From assembly GCA_017560305.1 (NCBI GenBank), contig JAFYOF010000179.1:1-45516 (forward strand): a stretch of DNA of 45,516 nucleotides, read 5' to 3'. The stretch is from Alistipes sp. (GTDB lineage Bacteria; Bacteroidota; Bacteroidia; Bacteroidales; Rikenellaceae). A program made the position numbers and the translations under genes. This document shows positions 42,285-45,516 of this stretch, one piece after another; position 1 is the first letter of the stretch, and the number at the start of each line of letters is the position of its first letter. Under the pieces are notes generated by a model. It searched no databases, had not been told where the DNA came from, and saw nothing but the letters and a program-made list of their open reading frames with translations.

Positions 42285-43793
42285 CTACTCTCTTACGCAA
42301 CGAATCTGCATTCCGTTACCACGATACATCGCCTTCTGCGCCTCATAACGGTTGTTCACCGCACGAGTGGTATTAAGGTCGAAGAACATCGACTGAGCCT
42401 TGTTGTCGCTTGTTGCCGATGCAGTCCAGTAGTAACCAATCCAAGGCATTGGGTTGTGCTCATAACCATAGTTGTTCATATTGGTCAGGACGCCATTCTC
42501 ATAACTACGGCGACCCACAGCAGGCATAAACACCTTCACGCCAGTGTTCTTGTCAACCAAGTGCCAGCCATACATTCCTCTTACATCAGCCAACGCTGCG
42601 CCATCCTGCTCCGCATCGATATCAAACGCCTCGAACACAGTTGCATCAGGCACTCTCCAGCCGCGTGGACAAGGGTCATTCTTGCTCTTTGTGGTTGCGC
42701 TCCAGAGCGATGCGTCGTGCTCGTCATAACGCCAGTCGTAGTCATTGCCGGCAGTACCCAGGATGAATGTGAATGGGTCAGCAATCGCATACTCCATAGT
42801 ACCGAATGGGTTGCTGCGCACCTCACCCTCGACCATCTCGGCTGTCACATAGCGGAACAACTTCGATGCTCCCGAGCCAGTGTAAGCCAACTCATCGCGG
42901 TTGTTTGTGAACTTATAGTCGCGAGGGCGGAGGAACGGATCCTTGCGACCCCACTGATAGTACAAGCCATAAGAGTCATAAACCAACTCTGTATCAGTTG
43001 AGCCATTGCTGTTGGTGTATGCACCGATGTTGCGGTCCATAATATCACCCGCCGAGGTTGTGATTGCCATCGCCTCCACATCAGCATCAGTGAGCCAGAT
43101 GTGCCAGCTCCAAATCAACTCGCCAGCCTCATCGAAAGCACCAATCACGGCGTTACCCTTTGGCATACGGTTGCCAATAACCTCGTCGTTATCGTCAGTG
43201 ATATCCTCCGAGCCGATATAGAATGTGTAAGTACCGCTCTCTGGGTCAAAACCATCAAAATCAAGCAGGTAGGTGCTTGTCTGCCAAATCACATCCACCT
43301 TCGCTGGCGAGATTCGCTCCGATGACTCACCCTTGTGGGTTACATCAATGGTGTAGCGTGTATCCTTCTGCGAGATAGCGTAGCAGTTTGAAGGCTTCGC
43401 CGTGAGGTCTACGCTGCGGTTGAGCAACGAGAGATAAGATGAGATGTAAACCGAAGTACCCGCTGCGGTGTAGCCCGAGAGCTTGATCAAACCATTCTCC
43501 TCAATATCGTTCTCCTCGTTAGCAAAGCTGCTTGGCGCAGTGACAGTGACTGTGCAGTTAACCACATCCACACTCTCAACTGTCCATCCCGCAGGAGAAG
43601 CAGTCACCGATACAGTCGAGATGTTCACCGCCTTGTAAGGCACTACGATAGTAGAGCCGAGGGTAGTCACCACCTGACCCGGCATCGAGAACTCGAACTC
43701 ATATTTCTCGTTGGTATGGCACGATGAAAGCGCTGCTACACAGAGCATTACAACCATCACCGCGACCCACATTGTCTTGAAACAATTCTTCAT
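42285..43793 (-). CDS. FISUMP-type surface lipoprotein (fimbrial tip-like)
   Basis: 502 residues with a lipoprotein signal (ALSSC, Cys25). After two beta-rich N-terminal segments (about 30-200), the C-terminal half shows motifs of the Fibrobacter major-paralog-like domain: MDRNIGAYTN, YYQWGRKDPF, DPCPRGWRVPDATVFEAF, GYYWTASA and MQIRCVRE at the very end. In Bacteroidales this domain is found on putative adhesins and on tip components of Mfa/Fim-type fimbriae. Together with the DUF3575/DUF3868 genes on the other strand it suggests a surface-adhesion locus. No pilin-like subunit is evident in the window. Confidence 0.78.
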   Translation of the reverse strand: MKNCFKTMWVAVMVVMLCVAALSSCHTNEKYEFEFSMPGQVVTTLGSTIVVPYKAVNISTVSVTASPAGWTVESVDVVNCTVTVTAPSSFANEENDIEENGLIKLSGYTAAGTSVYISSYLSLLNRSVDLTAKPSNCYAISQKDTRYTIDVTHKGESSERISPAKVDVIWQTSTYLLDFDGFDPESGTYTFYIGSEDITDDNDEVIGNRMPKGNAVIGAFDEAGELIWSWHIWLTDADVEAMAITTSAGDIMDRNIGAYTNSNGSTDTELVYDSYGLYYQWGRKDPFLRPRDYKFTNNRDELAYTGSGASKLFRYVTAEMVEGEVRSNPFGTMEYAIADPFTFILGTAGNDYDWRYDEHDASLWSATTKSKNDPCPRGWRVPDATVFEAFDIDAEQDGAALADVRGMYGWHLVDKNTGVKVFMPAVGRRSYENGVLTNMNNYGYEHNPMPWIGYYWTASATSDNKAQSMFFDLNTTRAVNNRYEAQKAMYRGNGMQIRCVRE

Positions 43794-43830
43794 ATCTGAT
43801 TTCTTATCTTTATTCGTTCACAAAATATCT

Positions 43831-43839
43831 GCAAATATA
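43831..43839 (-). promoter_or_regulatory. -7 box of the FISUMP lipoprotein gene
   Basis: TATATTTGC on the minus strand, 38 nt before the ATG. No good TTTG at 19-21 nt upstream. Confidence 0.5.
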
Positions 43840-43963
43840 CCAAAAACTTACGATAAAACACCGCTTGGAGTCAATATTTTTCGTTTCATCTCCACACAAA
43901 CTCCATTTTGCACAAAAATAACGATGATTTTTGGGGTTTATTACATAAAACGGCAACTAATAA

Positions 43964-43993
43964 TTGCCAATTAGATTATATTTTCTAACTTTG
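43964..43993 (+). promoter_or_regulatory. Promoter of the AT-rich beta-barrel gene
   Basis: TTG (43964-43966), 19 nt, then TAACTTTG (43986-43993). Leader of about 45 nt to ATG 44045. Confidence 0.7.
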
Positions 43994-44044
43994 TAATATC
44001 AAGAACATAACTCTTGACAAGTCGAATATCAAAACCCATTTACT

Positions 44045-44596
44045 ATGAAGAAGATATTTTTAAGTACAATTACAATTCTTGTATTGTCCATCTGCAACGC
44101 TAATGCTCAAAAACAAGGAGATGTGTATTTCGGCGGAACAATTGGAGTAGGCACTTCAACTATGTCTGTATCAAAAGTAAATACATCTAATTTCCAAGCC
44201 ACAATAACTCCTGAGGTAGGCTTCTTTATAGCCGACAAATTACGATTAAGCATAAATTTAAGTTATGGCTTGGTTTCAGAAGATGGCGACATTACTCACG
44301 CTCTTACCGCAGGACCAACATTAGCATATTACCTCCCGATTTGCGAGAATTTATACTATACTCCCCACTTTGAGATTGGCTTTAGTTATGCTAATTATGG
44401 CGGTTACGAATTTGCTGGATTTGGCGTAGGAATATCGGCTTTAGGATTAGAATTTAGGCCAACACAACATTTTGGATTCTCTGCTGACCTTCTATCTTTT
44501 AACTACATAAGATTGCTAGACAATAAGTACACTATCAACAATTTCAATTTTGGTCTTGCAATAAACCCAACAATTGGATTCAAATATTATTTTTAA
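44045..44596 (+). CDS. Small outer-membrane beta-barrel protein
   Basis: 183 residues. Signal peptide ending NANAQ, then an eight-strand-like barrel with alternating pattern (DVYFGGTIGVGTSTMSV, TITPEVGFFIADKLRLSINLSYGLV, ALTAGPTLAYYLPI, YYTPHFEIGFSYANYGGY) and a terminal aromatic (IGFKYYF). It fits the general small outer-membrane barrel family with no specific function. Codon use is visibly different from the rest of the window: GAA, TTA, AAA, AGA and ATA are frequent where neighbours use GAG, CTC and AAG. This suggests recent transfer or low expression. It is a single gene with its own promoter and terminator. Confidence 0.8.
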   Translation: MKKIFLSTITILVLSICNANAQKQGDVYFGGTIGVGTSTMSVSKVNTSNFQATITPEVGFFIADKLRLSINLSYGLVSEDGDITHALTAGPTLAYYLPICENLYYTPHFEIGFSYANYGGYEFAGFGVGISALGLEFRPTQHFGFSADLLSFNYIRLLDNKYTINNFNFGLAINPTIGFKYYF

Positions 44597-44605
44597 CAAA
44601 TACAA

Positions 44606-44639
44606 AAATCAGCCGACCTCTTTCAGGGTCGGCTGATTT
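44606..44639. terminator. Bidirectional terminator between barrel gene and floA
   Basis: AAATCAGCCGACC (44606-44618) pairs perfectly with GGTCGGCTGATTT (44627-44639). It has A-rich sequence on the left for the minus strand, and it ends both convergent genes. Confidence 0.9.
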
Positions 44640-44658
44640 GCTATAATAGGGTAGAAAA

Positions 44659-45516
44659 CTACTTCTTCTCTGGCTTTGAAATTGTTTCACGCATCTGCGT
44701 GTCGGCCATTATATTCTTCATCTTGTAGTAGTCCATAATGCCAAGATTACCATTGCGGAATGCCTCAGCCATTGCCAGTGGCACCTCTGCCTCCGCTAGG
44801 ATAACCTTCGCGCGAGCCTCCTGCGCCTTCGCCTTGTTCTCCTGCTCCAACGCTACCGCCATAGCACGACGCTCCTCAGCCTTCGCCTGTGCGATATTCT
44901 TGTCAGCATCTGCCTGATCCATCTGAAGTTGCGCACCGATGTTCTTACCCACATCAATATCAGCGATATCAATCGAAAGAATCTCAAACGCAGTACCAGC
45001 ATCCAAACCCTTCTCCAACACTACGCGAGAGATAGAATCGGGATTCTCAAGCACCACCTTGTGCGACACCGCCGAGCCGATTGACGACACGATACCCTCG
45101 CCGACACGAGCCAGCACAGTCTCCTCGCCAGCACCACCGACCAACTGCTTGATGTTGGCACGCACCGTAACACGAGCCTTGGCAATCAACTGGATACCAT
45201 CCTTCGCCACAGCGGCAACGGGTGGGGTATTGATAACCTTTGGATTCACCGACATCTGCACAGCCTCAAACACATCTCGACCCGCAAGGTCAATCGCCGT
45301 AGCCATCTTGAAATCGAGGTTGATGTTGGCCTTCTGCGCCGACACCAAAGCGTGTACCACATTTGTCACATTACCACCAGCGAGGTAGTGAGCCTCCAAC
45401 TCGTTTGCATCGAGTTTCAAGCCCGCCTTGGTACCCTCAATCATCGACGATACGATGACTGATGGTGGCACTCTACGCCAACGCATCAGGAAGAGTTGCA
45501 GCAGGTTAATCTTCAC
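44659..45516 (-). CDS. floA: Flotillin-like protein FloA (5' end outside window)
   Basis: 285 residues, cut at the right edge; the family is about 330 long, so some 45 residues including the N-terminal membrane segment are missing. The visible part has the SPFH domain ([84 protein letters not shown]). An Ala/Glu-rich coiled coil ([23 protein letters not shown]) follows, and the conserved [14 protein letters not shown] end. FloA forms membrane assemblies that organise ordered lipid domains in bacteria. Confidence 0.93.
   Translation of the reverse strand: MKINLLQLFLMRWRRVPPSVIVSSMIEGTKAGLKLDANELEAHYLAGGNVTNVVHALVSAQKANINLDFKMATAIDLAGRDVFEAVQMSVNPKVINTPPVAAVAKDGIQLIAKARVTVRANIKQLVGGAGEETVLARVGEGIVSSIGSAVSHKVVLENPDSISRVVLEKGLDAGTAFEILSIDIADIDVGKNIGAQLQMDQADADKNIAQAKAEERRAMAVALEQENKAKAQEARAKVILAEAEVPLAMAEAFRNGNLGIMDYYKMKNIMADTQMRETISKPEKK

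Overview
This 45.5 kb window is a chromosomal segment of a Bacteroidota bacterium, almost certainly a Bacteroidales of gut type. Supporting signs are a TonB-dependent receptor with an N-terminal carboxypeptidase-regulatory-like domain, fused FeoA-FeoB, the DUF3575/DUF3868 surface-protein pair, lipoproteins with short lipoboxes, a flotillin-like FloA, no Shine-Dalgarno sequences, and Bacteroidota promoters (TTTG or TATG, about 19-21 nt, then TAnnTTTGC). Genus is not resolved; the strong GAG/AAG codon preference and moderate GC would fit an Alistipes-like or related lineage, which is inference only.

Layout. 1-4139: end of a rubrerythrin, a CapA-like metallophosphatase, an outer-membrane porin and a membrane metallophosphoesterase. 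4247-6975: tRNA-Asp with its own promoter and terminator, then a large glutaminase-family lipoprotein. 7087-10743: metY-metX-hom operon for sulfur assimilation into homocysteine. 11079-13638: a metallo-beta-lactamase-fold lipoprotein facing an operon of a hemerythrin-like protein and a LuxR-type regulator with a degenerate receiver. 14026-16506: feoAB iron transporter. 16591-19004: repeat-rich accessory region around one RecA/RepA-like ATPase gene. 19122-28443: purine/one-carbon cluster purE, purL, purM, purH, purD, folD. 28530-36094: opposing pyrimidine operon pyrC-carA-carB-pyrK-pyrD. 36131-44639: envelope region with TonB receptor, YqaA-type membrane protein, DUF3575 and DUF3868 proteins, a tiny lipoprotein, a FISUMP-type lipoprotein and an AT-rich beta-barrel gene. 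The right edge cuts floA.

The purine and pyrimidine blocks converge at 28390-28643, where each has its own terminator. Together they supply most of IMP and orotate synthesis; purF, purC, purB and pyrB are not in the window.

Most notable observations: (1) a family of structured intergenic elements whose long stem arms differ between copies by compensatory changes while the 27-nt interior is almost unchanged; (2) inverted copies of a hairpin-plus-TGTAATGC-repeat module bracketing the orphan ATPase gene; (3) a 113-nt almost fully paired cloverleaf element; (4) a CarA in which the catalytic cysteine of the glutaminase motif is alanine; (5) a pyrimidine-operon leader with the parts of a pyrBI-style attenuator (leader ORF, U-rich tract, terminator just before pyrC). 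None of these could be tested by alignment, folding or database search here.
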